A DNA stretch of 64,000 nt from Caballeronia jiangsuensis (GTDB lineage Bacteria; Pseudomonadota; Gammaproteobacteria; Burkholderiales; Burkholderiaceae). The notes under the pieces are model-generated. The model searched no databases. It saw nothing but the letters and a program-made list of their open reading frames with translations, and was not told where the DNA came from. The translations under genes were made by a program, and so were the position numbers. Below are positions 34,826 to 43,544 of this stretch, in pieces. Numbering within the stretch: position 1 is the first letter of the stretch; every line of letters begins with the position of its first letter. Location of the stretch: contig JFHF01000021.1 of the NCBI GenBank assembly GCA_000648925.1, positions 59,748-123,747 on the forward strand, given 5' to 3'.

Positions 34826-35720
34826 ATCGCTGATTGAGGAACTGGGAATCGGGCCCGTTTGGGTGCGGCGGGGTGTCGTGGCCGTGGCGCCCGTCGAGTC
34901 GATTGAGACCGTTGAGTCGGTCGAGTCCGCCGCGCCGGAGCCGGAAGCGCCAGCGCCCGTCGAAATGCGGCAAGGGCCGAAGCCTGCCGAGCCGCCGTCG
35001 CCCGTCGTGCAGCCGGAATCCGACGTGCCGCCCCTCGACGCCTACGACGATCTTCCCTGGACCGACGACGCCCCCGCGCACGCCGAAGCCGCCGTCGTCG
35101 AAGCACCGAGCGACGTCCACACGCTCGACTGGGATGCGCTCGCCGAGCGCGTCGCGAACTGCGAGCGCTGTCGGCTGTGCGAGCGCCGCACGAACACGGT
35201 CTTCGGTGTCGGCGATCGCGAAGCGGACTGGATGCTGATCGGCGAAGCGCCGGGCGAGAACGAGGACAAGCAGGGCGAGCCGTTCGTCGGGCAGGCCGGC
35301 AAGCTGCTCGACAACATGCTGCGCGCGCTCAAGCTGTCGCGGCAGTCGAATGTCTATATCGCGAACGTGATCAAGTGCCGTCCGCCCGGCAACCGCAATC
35401 CCGAACTCGATGAAGTCGCGCGCTGCGAGCCGTATCTGCAACGTCAGGTCGAGCTCGTGAAGCCGAAGGTCATCGTCGCGATGGGGCGCTTCGCCGCGCA
35501 AAGTCTCCTGAAGAACGAGGCCAGCATCGCGTCGATGCGCGGACGCGTGCACGAGTATCGCGGCGTGCCGGTCATCGTCACGTATCACCCGGCCTATCTG
35601 TTGCGCAGCCTTCAGGACAAGTCGAAGGCGTGGGCCGATCTCTGTCTCGCGCGTAACACGTATCGCGAGGCGCTCGCCGCGCTCGGCGTCGAGCAAGGAG
35701 CGGAAAAGGGCGGCGTCTGA
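34812..35720 (+). CDS. Uracil-DNA glycosylase, family 4 (iron-sulfur)
   Basis: A 302-residue family 4 UDG. The first 90 or so residues are an acidic Pro/Glu/Val-rich, probably disordered extension. The catalytic domain begins with CERCRLCERR (first two cluster cysteines), followed by motif A GEAPGENEDKQGEPFVGQAG, NVIKCRPPGNRNP and ARCEPYL (further cysteines) and motif B HPAYLLR. It removes uracil from DNA to start base-excision repair. ATG 34812 follows GGAGAG. It overlaps rimI upstream and shares a TGATG junction with the DUF1853 gene. Confidence 0.92.
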   Translation: MALDESLIEELGIGPVWVRRGVVAVAPVESIETVESVESAAPEPEAPAPVEMRQGPKPAEPPSPVVQPESDVPPLDAYDDLPWTDDAPAHAEAAVVEAPSDVHTLDWDALAERVANCERCRLCERRTNTVFGVGDREADWMLIGEAPGENEDKQGEPFVGQAGKLLDNMLRALKLSRQSNVYIANVIKCRPPGNRNPELDEVARCEPYLQRQVELVKPKVIVAMGRFAAQSLLKNEASIASMRGRVHEYRGVPVIVTYHPAYLLRSLQDKSKAWADLCLARNTYREALAALGVEQGAEKGGV

Positions 35721-36697
35721 TGGCCACGCAGGCGAGCGAGCTCACGCGACTCGTCGATCGTTTCGACGACGTCACCGTCCGCGATCTCGCCTGGCTGCTT
35801 TTTGCGCCCGATCTATTGCGCGAGGGCGACGTGCCGCTCGCGCATCCGCTCGCCTCGACGCAGGAGCGCGACGCGACGCTAGACTGGCTCGCGACGCTCG
35901 ATGCCGCGCCGCAGACACTCCATGATCACGCGCGCGATCCCAAGCTGACGCGCCTCGGCATCTACGCCGAGAGCCTCATCCGATTCTTCCTCTCGCACGG
36001 ACCGACGGCGCGCCTCGTCGCGGCGAACGTGCCTTTGCGGCGACAGCGGCGCACCATCGGCGAATGCGATTTTCTGCTCGAATCGGCGAACGGCGTACGG
36101 TTGCACTGGGAACTGGCGGTGAAGTTCTACCTGCATATCGGCGATGCCGATGCAGCGAGCGCCGCGCGTCTGTCCAACTATGTCGGACCGAATCTCCAGG
36201 ACCGCTTCGATCTGAAGCACGCGCGGCTCGTCACGCATCAGCTCGCCATGACCTCGCGCGCGGAATTCGCCGCGCTCGGCTTCGAAGGGCCGTGGCGCGC
36301 GCAGTTGTTCATCAAGGGACGACTCTTCTATCACGGCGTCGGAGACGAACACGTCGAGCCGGCGCGCGAGATCGGCGCGAGTCATTTGCGCGGATGGTGG
36401 CTGACCGCGTCGGAATGGCGCGAGGCGCGGGCGAACGTATCGGACGATGCGCGCGCGTGGGTCGTGCAGCCGCGCATGGCGTGGCTCGCGTCGCGTCGTC
36501 TCGATGCGGCCGCCGCCGCGACGTTGATCGCGGAATCGGATGCGATCCGCGCGCGTCTGGAAACGACCATCGCGCCGACGATGATCGCAGCTTATGCGCG
36601 TGACGACGCGGGGAAATGGATCGAGGAATCGCGCGGTTTCATCGTGCCGGACGACTGGCCCGCGCGTGCGCGCGAGTTTGCCGCAGCGGCGCCCTGA
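35720..36697 (+). CDS. DUF1853 family protein, nuclease-like fold
   Basis: A 325-residue protein of the DUF1853 family. The motif GECDFLLES...LHWELAVKFYLH has the spacing of a PD-(D/E)XK nuclease core (Asp, then Glu-x-Lys in ELAVK), so a restriction-like nuclease fold is likely, but no activity is established. The start codon overlaps the UDG stop by one base (TGATG). Coupling to a uracil-DNA glycosylase suggests a DNA repair or nucleic acid processing role, which is inference. It ends 13 bases from the convergent thiD. Confidence 0.8.
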   Translation: MATQASELTRLVDRFDDVTVRDLAWLLFAPDLLREGDVPLAHPLASTQERDATLDWLATLDAAPQTLHDHARDPKLTRLGIYAESLIRFFLSHGPTARLVAANVPLRRQRRTIGECDFLLESANGVRLHWELAVKFYLHIGDADAASAARLSNYVGPNLQDRFDLKHARLVTHQLAMTSRAEFAALGFEGPWRAQLFIKGRLFYHGVGDEHVEPAREIGASHLRGWWLTASEWREARANVSDDARAWVVQPRMAWLASRRLDAAAAATLIAESDAIRARLETTIAPTMIAAYARDDAGKWIEESRGFIVPDDWPARAREFAAAAP

Positions 36698-36710
36698 TTC
36701 GTCGCGCCGA

Positions 36711-37523
36711 TCACCACCAGCGATAGAAGTGATGCACCGGCCCGACGCCGTGACCGACGTCGAGCCGCACGCTCGCCTCGATCGCGCCGGTCAGATAGCG
36801 CTTTGCTTCGGCGGTCGCGCTCGCGAGATCATCGGTTTGCGGAATCAGAGCCGCGATCGCCGACGACAACGTGCAGCCCGTGCCGTGCGTATTCTTGAGC
36901 GGCACACGCGCGCCGCCGAGCCTGAGCGAACCGCTCGCCTCGATGAGCCAGTCGGGGCTATCGGATGACGCGAGATGGCCGCCCTTCATCAGCACGGCCT
37001 GCGCGCCGAGCGCGCGCAATGCGTCGCCCTGACGGACCATCGCGTCTTCATCGACGGCGCTTTCGACGCCGAGCAGCGCGGCCGCTTCCGGCAGATTCGG
37101 CGTGACGAGCGTCGCGAGCGGCAGCAGTTCGTCGCGCAGCGCGGCGACCGCGTCCGGCGCGAGCAGCGCGTGATTGCTCTTCGAGATCATCACGGTATCG
37201 AGCACCACATGTTTGGGCCGATGACGCTTCAGCGCATCGGCGACCGCGCGCACGATGCCCGCGTTCGCGAGCATGCCGATCTTCACGGCATCGATGCGAA
37301 TGTCGTCGAACACGGCGTCGAGTTGCGCGGTGATGAACGCCGGCTCCGGCGCATGGACCGCCGTGACGCCGCGCGTGTTCTGCGCGGTGAGCGCCGTCAC
37401 GACGCTCGCACCGTACGCGCCGAGCGCGGAGAAGGCCTTCAGATCGGCCTGAATGCCCGCGCCGCCGCCCGAGTCGGAGCCTGCGATCGTGAGCACGTTG
37501 GGAATGGTTTTCGTGGCGGACAT
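36711..37523 (-). CDS. thiD: Hydroxymethylpyrimidine/phosphomethylpyrimidine kinase
   Basis: A 270-residue ribokinase-fold kinase that phosphorylates HMP and HMP-P for thiamine synthesis. The N-terminus NVLTIAGSDSGGGAGIQADLKAF and the C-terminal anion-hole motif LKNTHGTGCTLSSAIAA are diagnostic. It is the last gene of lplT-thiM-thiE-thiD, starting seven bases after the thiE stop. Confidence 0.95.
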   Translation of the reverse strand: MSATKTIPNVLTIAGSDSGGGAGIQADLKAFSALGAYGASVVTALTAQNTRGVTAVHAPEPAFITAQLDAVFDDIRIDAVKIGMLANAGIVRAVADALKRHRPKHVVLDTVMISKSNHALLAPDAVAALRDELLPLATLVTPNLPEAAALLGVESAVDEDAMVRQGDALRALGAQAVLMKGGHLASSDSPDWLIEASGSLRLGGARVPLKNTHGTGCTLSSAIAALIPQTDDLASATAEAKRYLTGAIEASVRLDVGHGVGPVHHFYRWW

Positions 37524-37530
37524 AGCGGAA

Positions 37531-38178
37531 TCAGGTTCGGGCGCGCAGGACGGTGGCGCGCAATGCAGCGGCGGCTTCGCGCGGGTCGGCGGCCTTGCAG
37601 ATGGCCGAGACCACGGCGAGACCGGCGGGCTTCGCGCGCATCACGTCGGCGGCGTTATGCGCCTGGATGCCGCCGATCGCGACGGTCGGCAAGCGTGCGG
37701 CGGCGCAGATTTCAGCGAGGCCGTCGATGCCGCAGGGCGTGGAGGCGTCGGTTTTCGTCGGCGTCGCGTACACCGGCCCCGCGCCGAGATAGTCGATGAC
37801 GCCCGCGAGCTTTTGCGTGTCAGCGGTTTCGTCGAGATTCGATACCGACAGACCGATCAGCGCATCCGGCCCGAGCAAGCGACGCGCGGCATCGGCGGGC
37901 AGATCGCGTTGCCCGATATGCACGCCATCGGCGCCGACGGCCAGCGCGACATCGACATGATCGTTGATGACGAACGGCACGCCATGCGCGCGCGTGATCG
38001 GCAATACCGCGCGCGCGAGGTCGAACCACGCGCGCTTGTGCCATTCGGGCGCGCGCAGTTGCACGATGGTCGCGCCGCCTTCGAGCGCGGCACGCGCGAC
38101 GGCGATCGCGGCATCGTGCCCGCCGCACTGCACGGGATCGAGCACGAGATAGAGCGAGAGATCGAACGAAGTGCGCAT
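37531..38178 (-). CDS. thiE: Thiamine-phosphate synthase
   Basis: A 215-residue TIM-barrel enzyme that couples HMP-PP with thiazole phosphate. Conserved segments: GGATIVQLRAPE, PFVINDHVDVALAVGADGVHIGQRDLP in adjoining pieces, IGLSVSNLDE, YLGAGPVYATPTK and VAIGGI. The more common QLR(D/E)K and T-K motif at the thiazole site appear as QLRAPE and TPTKTD. ATG 38178 is preferred; the frame extends far upstream only as antisense-like reading through thiM. It starts two bases after the thiM stop. Confidence 0.93.
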   Translation of the reverse strand: MRTSFDLSLYLVLDPVQCGGHDAAIAVARAALEGGATIVQLRAPEWHKRAWFDLARAVLPITRAHGVPFVINDHVDVALAVGADGVHIGQRDLPADAARRLLGPDALIGLSVSNLDETADTQKLAGVIDYLGAGPVYATPTKTDASTPCGIDGLAEICAAARLPTVAIGGIQAHNAADVMRAKPAGLAVVSAICKAADPREAAAALRATVLRART

Positions 38179-38180
38179 GA

Positions 38181-38996
38181 TCAGCCAGACACGATGTCGC
38201 GCTGCACGAGCGTTTTCTCGAACGCTTCGGCATCGAGCGAGGCGAGCCGGTCCAGATATGCGACGGCGAAACTGCCGGGCAGGGCGGCATCGCGCGCGGC
38301 GAGTTCGCCCGCGATGGTCGAATACGCGATCGCGGCGACGGTCGCGGCCCAGAACTCGTCGCGATCCGACGCCGTGCCGACGAACGCCGCGACCGTCGCC
38401 GAAAGCGCGCAGCCGACGCCCGTCACGCGCGTCATCAGCGGCGAGCCGTTCGATAGCGCGATGACGCGGCGGCCATCGGTCACGTAGTCGATCTGGCCCG
38501 TCACCGCGACGACGGCCTGCGTCTTCAGCGCGAGGACTTGCGCGGCATCGAGCGCGGCATCGGTGGCGGCGGTGCTGTCGACACCGCGCCCGCTCGCGGC
38601 GCCGCCCGACAGGCTGATGATCTCCGACGCGTTGCCGCGAATCACAGCGGGCTTCGAATCGAGCAGATCGAGCGCGAACTCCGTGCGGAACGAAAGCGGG
38701 CCGACCGCGACCGGATCGAGCACCCACGGCTTGCCCGCGCCGTTGGCGGCCTCGACGGCGGCGCGGATCGCGCGGCTCTGCGGCACGTCGAGCGTGCCGA
38801 GATTGACCGACAGCGCATTGGCGATGGGCGCGAACTCGCCGACTTCCTCGCGCGCGACGACCATCGCCGGCGCGGCGCCGATCGCGAGCAGCACGTTCGC
38901 GGTGAAGTTCGTGACGACGAGGTTCGTCAGGCAGTGCACGAGCGGCGCGCGTTCGCGCACGCGGTTGACGAACGAGAAGAGGTCGGCGGCGAGCAT
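38181..38996 (-). CDS. thiM: Hydroxyethylthiazole kinase
   Basis: A 271-residue ribokinase-fold kinase that salvages 4-methyl-5-(2-hydroxyethyl)thiazole. Diagnostic segments: PLVHCLTNLVVTNFTANVLLA, GAAPAMV, KPWVLDPVAVG, VIRGNASEI, and VTGVGCALSATVAAF with the catalytic Cys. The ATG at 38996 has no strong Shine-Dalgarno. It lies 35 bases downstream of lplT and just upstream of thiE, forming a salvage-type thiamine set. Confidence 0.95.
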   Translation of the reverse strand: MLAADLFSFVNRVRERAPLVHCLTNLVVTNFTANVLLAIGAAPAMVVAREEVGEFAPIANALSVNLGTLDVPQSRAIRAAVEAANGAGKPWVLDPVAVGPLSFRTEFALDLLDSKPAVIRGNASEIISLSGGAASGRGVDSTAATDAALDAAQVLALKTQAVVAVTGQIDYVTDGRRVIALSNGSPLMTRVTGVGCALSATVAAFVGTASDRDEFWAATVAAIAYSTIAGELAARDAALPGSFAVAYLDRLASLDAEAFEKTLVQRDIVSG

Positions 38997-39031
38997 GATG
39001 GAAGTCGATCGAAATGAAGGCGCGCGACGTG

Positions 39032-40339
39032 TCAGTGCCGCGCTTCGCCGATCAGCGCGACCGAATCGAACGCGCGCTGATTGGCCTGATGCCGCCGCAT
39101 CACGAAGTACATCATCAGGCAGACGAACGAGCCGAACAGCACGATGACGAACTGGATTGGCATGTCGAGCCACACGAGCACCGCGTAGAGGCACAGCATG
39201 ACGAGCACCGAGAGGTTCTCGTTGAAGTTCTGCACGGCGATGGAGTGTCCGGCGGACAGCAGCACGTGTCCGCGATGCTGGAGCAGCGCGTTCATCGGCA
39301 CGACGAAAAAGCCCGACAGGCCGCCGACGATCATCAGGAACAGATACGCGACGAGCAGATAGCCGGGGAAGTGCATCTTGCCGAAATAGATGCCCCAGTG
39401 CGCGGGAAAGAGGTGGCGCGTGTAGAAGGCCATCAGCATGACGGCGAGGCCCATGATGATGCCGACCGGCAGCACGCTCAACGAGCGCTTGAGCGGCACG
39501 CGCGCGGCCGCGAGCACCGCGCCCACCGCGACGCCGACCGCGATCACCGCCTGCAGGATCGCCGCCTGGGAAAGCGTCATGCCGAGCGACACTTCGGCCC
39601 ATTTCAGCACGATGAACTGCAGCGTCGCGCCCGCGCCCCAGAAGAGCGTCGTGACGGCGAGCGAGATCTGGCCGAGCTTGTCGCGCCACAGCACGAGAAA
39701 ACAGTCGGCGAAATCGGTGATGAGCTTGAGCGGCCGCGTCTCCTGCTTCGGATAGCGCGCGCCGGTGTCGGGAATGCGCAGGTTGAACATCGCCGCGACG
39801 ATGTACATCAGCACGATGACGAGCATCGCGGCTTCGGCGGGCGTGTGGATGCGCGGAATGTTCAGCGACAACAGGTGACTCGCGATATGCGGGCTGATGA
39901 GCGCGCCGCCCATCACGGTGCCGAGAATGATCGAGCCCACGGTCGTGCCTTCGATCCAGCCGTTCGCGGCGACGAGCCGGTCGGCTGGCAGGAGTTCGGT
40001 GAGAATGCCGTACTTCGCCGGCGAATACGCGGCGGCGCCAAAGCCGACGATGCCGTACGCGAGCAGCGGATGCGCGCCGAAGAGCATGGTCAGGCAACCG
40101 ACGACCTTGATCGTGTTGGTCACGAACATCACGTGGCCCTTGGGCCGGGAATCCGCGAAAGCACCGACGAAAGCCGCGAGAATCACATACGACAGGACGA
40201 AGAACAGCTTGAGCAGCGGCGTCATCCAGTTCGGCGCGTGAAGGTCTTTCAGCAGTGCAATGGCAGCGATCAGTAGAGCGTTGTCGGCCAGCGAAGAGAA
40301 AAACTGCGCGGCCATGATGGTGTAAAAACCTTTTTTCAT
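39032..40339 (-). CDS. lplT: Lysophospholipid transporter LplT (MFS)
   Basis: A 435-residue major facilitator beginning MKKGFYTIMAAQFFSSLADNALLIAAIALL, the LplT signature, with about 12 transmembrane helices and FGAAAYSPAKYGILTELLP. LplT flips lysophospholipids into the inner leaflet of the inner membrane for reacylation. ATG 40339 is chosen by family N-terminus over the open upstream extension. The acyltransferase Aas, its usual partner, is not adjacent. It is divergent from alr across 281 bases. Confidence 0.93.
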   Translation of the reverse strand: MKKGFYTIMAAQFFSSLADNALLIAAIALLKDLHAPNWMTPLLKLFFVLSYVILAAFVGAFADSRPKGHVMFVTNTIKVVGCLTMLFGAHPLLAYGIVGFGAAAYSPAKYGILTELLPADRLVAANGWIEGTTVGSIILGTVMGGALISPHIASHLLSLNIPRIHTPAEAAMLVIVLMYIVAAMFNLRIPDTGARYPKQETRPLKLITDFADCFLVLWRDKLGQISLAVTTLFWGAGATLQFIVLKWAEVSLGMTLSQAAILQAVIAVGVAVGAVLAAARVPLKRSLSVLPVGIIMGLAVMLMAFYTRHLFPAHWGIYFGKMHFPGYLLVAYLFLMIVGGLSGFFVVPMNALLQHRGHVLLSAGHSIAVQNFNENLSVLVMLCLYAVLVWLDMPIQFVIVLFGSFVCLMMYFVMRRHQANQRAFDSVALIGEARH

Positions 40340-40620
40340 CTGATCCGAAGCTTTCCTCACTGCGGGTGATCCGCCCCGGGCGCCTGTCATGCGCTCGGGC
40401 TTATGCCTTTCGAAATGGGTTGTGCGCACGGCTTTATAACACGAAAATAGGCGCATTCTGACTAGCAGTAATCTCGATCGCGCGAGAAATGACACGTTCG
40501 TGCCTGAGATTCCTCATAAGATACTGATTCGCAAGGTGTCCCGGTCGGAGCAGCGCGACGCGTCCCGCTGTCGTATGCTCACCTTTTGGACCGCACTCAC
40601 TGCAATTCCACCAAACGCTC

Positions 40621-41691
40621 ATGCCTCGCCCCCTTTCTGCAACGATCCACACCGCCGCACTCGCCAACAACCTCGCCATTGCACGCAAGTACGCGCCGAA
40701 ATCCAAGATCTGGGCCGTCGTCAAGGCCAATGCGTATGGCCACGGACTCGCGCGAGCGTTCCCCGGCTTGCGCGCAACAGACGGCTTTGGCCTTCTCGAC
40801 CTCGAAGAAGCCGCGAAGTTGCGTGAATTGGGCTGGGCGGGGCCGATTCTTTTGCTGGAAGGCTTTTTCCGGCCGACCGACATCGACGTGATCGACCGCT
40901 ACAGCCTGACCACGGCCGTTCACTGCGACGAGCAATTGCGCATGCTGGAAATGGCGCGCCTCTCGAAGCCCATCAACATCCAGTTGAAGATGAACAGCGG
41001 CATGAACCGCCTCGGCTACACGCCGGAAAAGTTTCGTACCGCGTGGGAGCGGGCGCGCGCCGTGCAGGGCATCGGTCAGATCACGCTCATGACCCATTTT
41101 TCCGATGCCGACGGCCCGCGCGGCATCGCGCATCAACTGGAGGCGTTCGAGCGCGGCGCGGAAGGCATCGCGGGCGCGCGCAGCCTCGCCAATTCGGCGG
41201 CGGTGTTGTGGCACCCGGACGCGCATGTCGACTGGGTGCGGCCGGGCATCATGCTGTACGGCGCGTCGCCGTCGGGCGTGACCGCCGATATCGCCGGCAC
41301 GGGTCTCAAGCCCGCGATGACGTTCCAGTCGGAGCTGATCGCCGTGCAGACGGTCGATGCCGGAAGCAGCATCGGCTATGGCTCGACGTATACGGCGGGC
41401 ACGTCGATGCGCGTCGGCGTGGTCGCGTGCGGCTACGCGGACGGCTATCCGCGCGTGGCGCCGGAAGGCACGCCGGTGATCGTCGATGGCGTGAGGACGA
41501 AGCTCGTCGGCCGCGTATCGATGGACATGCTGACCGTCGACCTCACGCCGTGCCCGGGTGCGGGCATCGGTTCGCGCGTCGAACTGTGGGGCGCGAACCT
41601 GCCGATTGACGACGTCGCCAGCGCGGCGGGCACCATCGGCTATGAACTCATGTGCGCGATCGCGCAGCGCGTGCCGGTGCGCGCGGAATAA
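40621..41691 (+). CDS. alr: Alanine racemase
   Basis: A 356-residue fold-type III PLP enzyme making D-alanine for peptidoglycan. The PLP lysine is Lys35 in WAVVKANAYGHGLARAF, and the opposing catalytic tyrosine is in IGYGSTYTAG. VSMDMLTVDLT and GYADGYPR are further family blocks. radA starts 41 bases downstream. It is divergent from lplT, a conserved Burkholderiaceae arrangement. Confidence 0.96.
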   Translation: MPRPLSATIHTAALANNLAIARKYAPKSKIWAVVKANAYGHGLARAFPGLRATDGFGLLDLEEAAKLRELGWAGPILLLEGFFRPTDIDVIDRYSLTTAVHCDEQLRMLEMARLSKPINIQLKMNSGMNRLGYTPEKFRTAWERARAVQGIGQITLMTHFSDADGPRGIAHQLEAFERGAEGIAGARSLANSAAVLWHPDAHVDWVRPGIMLYGASPSGVTADIAGTGLKPAMTFQSELIAVQTVDAGSSIGYGSTYTAGTSMRVGVVACGYADGYPRVAPEGTPVIVDGVRTKLVGRVSMDMLTVDLTPCPGAGIGSRVELWGANLPIDDVASAAGTIGYELMCAIAQRVPVRAE

Positions 41692-41732
41692 CTCTTTCAG
41701 CGTCAACGACGCAATTCGAAGCAAGGCTCTGT

Positions 41733-43118
41733 GTGGCGAAAGCAGCAAAAGCAAAAACGCTCTATACGTGTAGCGAATGCGGCGGACAGTCGCCGAAATG
41801 GACGGGCCAGTGCGCCGCGTGCGGGGCGTGGAACACGCTGGTGGAATCGGTGGAGCAGGCGGCGTCGGCGCATCGCTTTCAGGCGCTCGCGAAGAGTTCG
41901 CCGGTGCGAAAGCTCGCTGAAATCGAGGCGTCGGACGTGCCGCGCTTCACGACCGGCGTCGGCGAGTTCGACCGCGTTCTGGGCGGCGGTCTGGTGCCGG
42001 GCGGCGTGGTGCTGATCGGCGGCGATCCGGGCATCGGCAAATCGACGCTGCTGTTGCAATCGCTCGCGGAAATTGCCCGCGAGCGGCCCGCGCTCTATGT
42101 GAGCGGCGAGGAATCCGGCGCGCAGATCGCGTTGCGCGCGCAGCGGCTCGGGTTGATCGGCGAAGCGAGCGCGGTCGGCGATCTCGGACTGCTGGCGGAA
42201 ATCCAGCTCGAAAAAATCCAGGCGACCATCGACGAGCAGCGGCCCGAAGTTGCAGTGATCGACTCGATCCAGACCATTTACTCGGAAGCGCTGACATCCG
42301 CGCCCGGCTCGGTCGCGCAGGTGCGCGAGTGCGCGGCGCAACTGACGCGCATCGCCAAGCAGACAGGCACGTCGATCATCATGGTCGGCCACGTGACGAA
42401 GGAGGGCAGCCTCGCGGGGCCGCGCGTGCTCGAACACATCGTCGATACCGTGCTGTATTTCGAGGGCGACACGCATTCGTCGTTCAGGCTCGTGCGCGCG
42501 TTCAAGAATCGCTTCGGCGCGGTCAACGAACTCGGCGTCTTCGCGATGACCGAAAAGGGCTTGCGCGGCGTGGCGAATCCGTCGGCGCTGTTCCTGTCGC
42601 AACACGAGCAGAGCGTGCCGGGTTCCTGCGTGCTCGTGACGCAGGAAGGCTCGCGGCCGCTTCTGGTCGAGGTGCAGGCGCTCGTTGATACGGCGCACGT
42701 GCCCAATCCGCGCCGGCTCGCGGTCGGTCTGGAACAGAACCGGCTCGCGCTGTTGCTGGCCGTGTTGCACAGGCACGCGGGCATCGCGTGCTTCGATCAG
42801 GACGTGTTCCTGAACGCGGTCGGCGGTGTGAAGATCACCGAGCCCGCCGCCGATCTGGCCGTGCTGCTCGCCATTCACTCGTCGATGCGCAACAAGCCGC
42901 TGCCCAAGGGCCTCATCACGTTCGGCGAGGTGGGGCTGGCCGGCGAAATCCGGCCTTCGCCGCGCGGTCAGGATCGTCTGAAGGAAGCCGCCAAGCTCGG
43001 TTTCTCGATGGCGCTGATTCCGAAGGCGAACGCGCCGAAACAGGCGATCGACGGCCTGAAGGTGATTGCGGTGGACCGCATCGAGGAAGCAATCGACCGG
43101 GTCCGCGATCTCGAATGA
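41733..43118 (+). CDS. radA: DNA repair protein RadA
   Basis: A 461-residue RecA-like branch-migration ATPase for recombination intermediates. N-terminal C4 zinc finger YTCSECGGQSPKWTGQCAACG, Walker A GGDPGIGKSTLL, the RadA-specific KNRFGAVNELGVF, and a C-terminal Lon-like domain (about 290-455). The start is GTG at 41733 (VAKAAKAKTLYTC), with AAGG about eight bases upstream. No terminator is evident after it. Confidence 0.95.
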   Translation: MAKAAKAKTLYTCSECGGQSPKWTGQCAACGAWNTLVESVEQAASAHRFQALAKSSPVRKLAEIEASDVPRFTTGVGEFDRVLGGGLVPGGVVLIGGDPGIGKSTLLLQSLAEIARERPALYVSGEESGAQIALRAQRLGLIGEASAVGDLGLLAEIQLEKIQATIDEQRPEVAVIDSIQTIYSEALTSAPGSVAQVRECAAQLTRIAKQTGTSIIMVGHVTKEGSLAGPRVLEHIVDTVLYFEGDTHSSFRLVRAFKNRFGAVNELGVFAMTEKGLRGVANPSALFLSQHEQSVPGSCVLVTQEGSRPLLVEVQALVDTAHVPNPRRLAVGLEQNRLALLLAVLHRHAGIACFDQDVFLNAVGGVKITEPAADLAVLLAIHSSMRNKPLPKGLITFGEVGLAGEIRPSPRGQDRLKEAAKLGFSMALIPKANAPKQAIDGLKVIAVDRIEEAIDRVRDLE

Positions 43119-43280
43119 CCCGATGATCGGGCCCTTCGTAACGGGGCGTAAGAATCCGGTTGCTCTATGTAACCCAAGCAACGCGCGGTTTTTCTATCCT
43201 AACGGGGCTACGGACCTGGCCAACTTTGCTCGACGCAGTTCAAAAGGCGAAGTGGCTGGAAGGATCGAGAGGACCACGCA

Positions 43281-43544
43281 TTGAAACACTCAAAATCAAC
43301 CCGGCCGAAGCCCGCGTTCCATCTGCGCGGATGCCGCGTCTCGGCGCCGCTTCAGCAGCCTTGGGGAAGCGGTTGCCGGATCGTCGAATGGATCGACGAA
43401 CAAGGGCAGATCTCGCGCCGCGTCGTCGCGGCCGATATCACCGAGGATCAGGTCGTCGCGACCATTCGCCAGCACGTGACGGGCCGCAAGCACGTGCTCG
43501 TCGACGATGAACATCAGCCGCGCCAGGTTCTGCCCCGGCGTTAG
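43281..43544 (+). CDS. Small hypothetical protein (TTG start)
   Basis: An 87-residue basic protein: MKHSKSTRPKPAFHLRGCRV near the start, then WIDEQGQISRRVVAADITEDQVVATIRQHVTG in adjoining pieces. The start is TTG at 43281 with GAGAGGA nine bases upstream. It resembles small uncharacterised Burkholderiaceae proteins, but I do not assign a family. Its stop overlaps the convergent CoA-transferase gene by four bases. Confidence 0.6.
   Translation: MKHSKSTRPKPAFHLRGCRVSAPLQQPWGSGCRIVEWIDEQGQISRRVVAADITEDQVVATIRQHVTGRKHVLVDDEHQPRQVLPRR

Noticed and set aside
38997..40620. TPP riboswitch upstream of the thiamine genes
   Set aside because: A CTGAGA occurs near 40503 but the surrounding consensus (ACCC, GAACCTGATCTGGATAAT-type) is absent; it is isolated.
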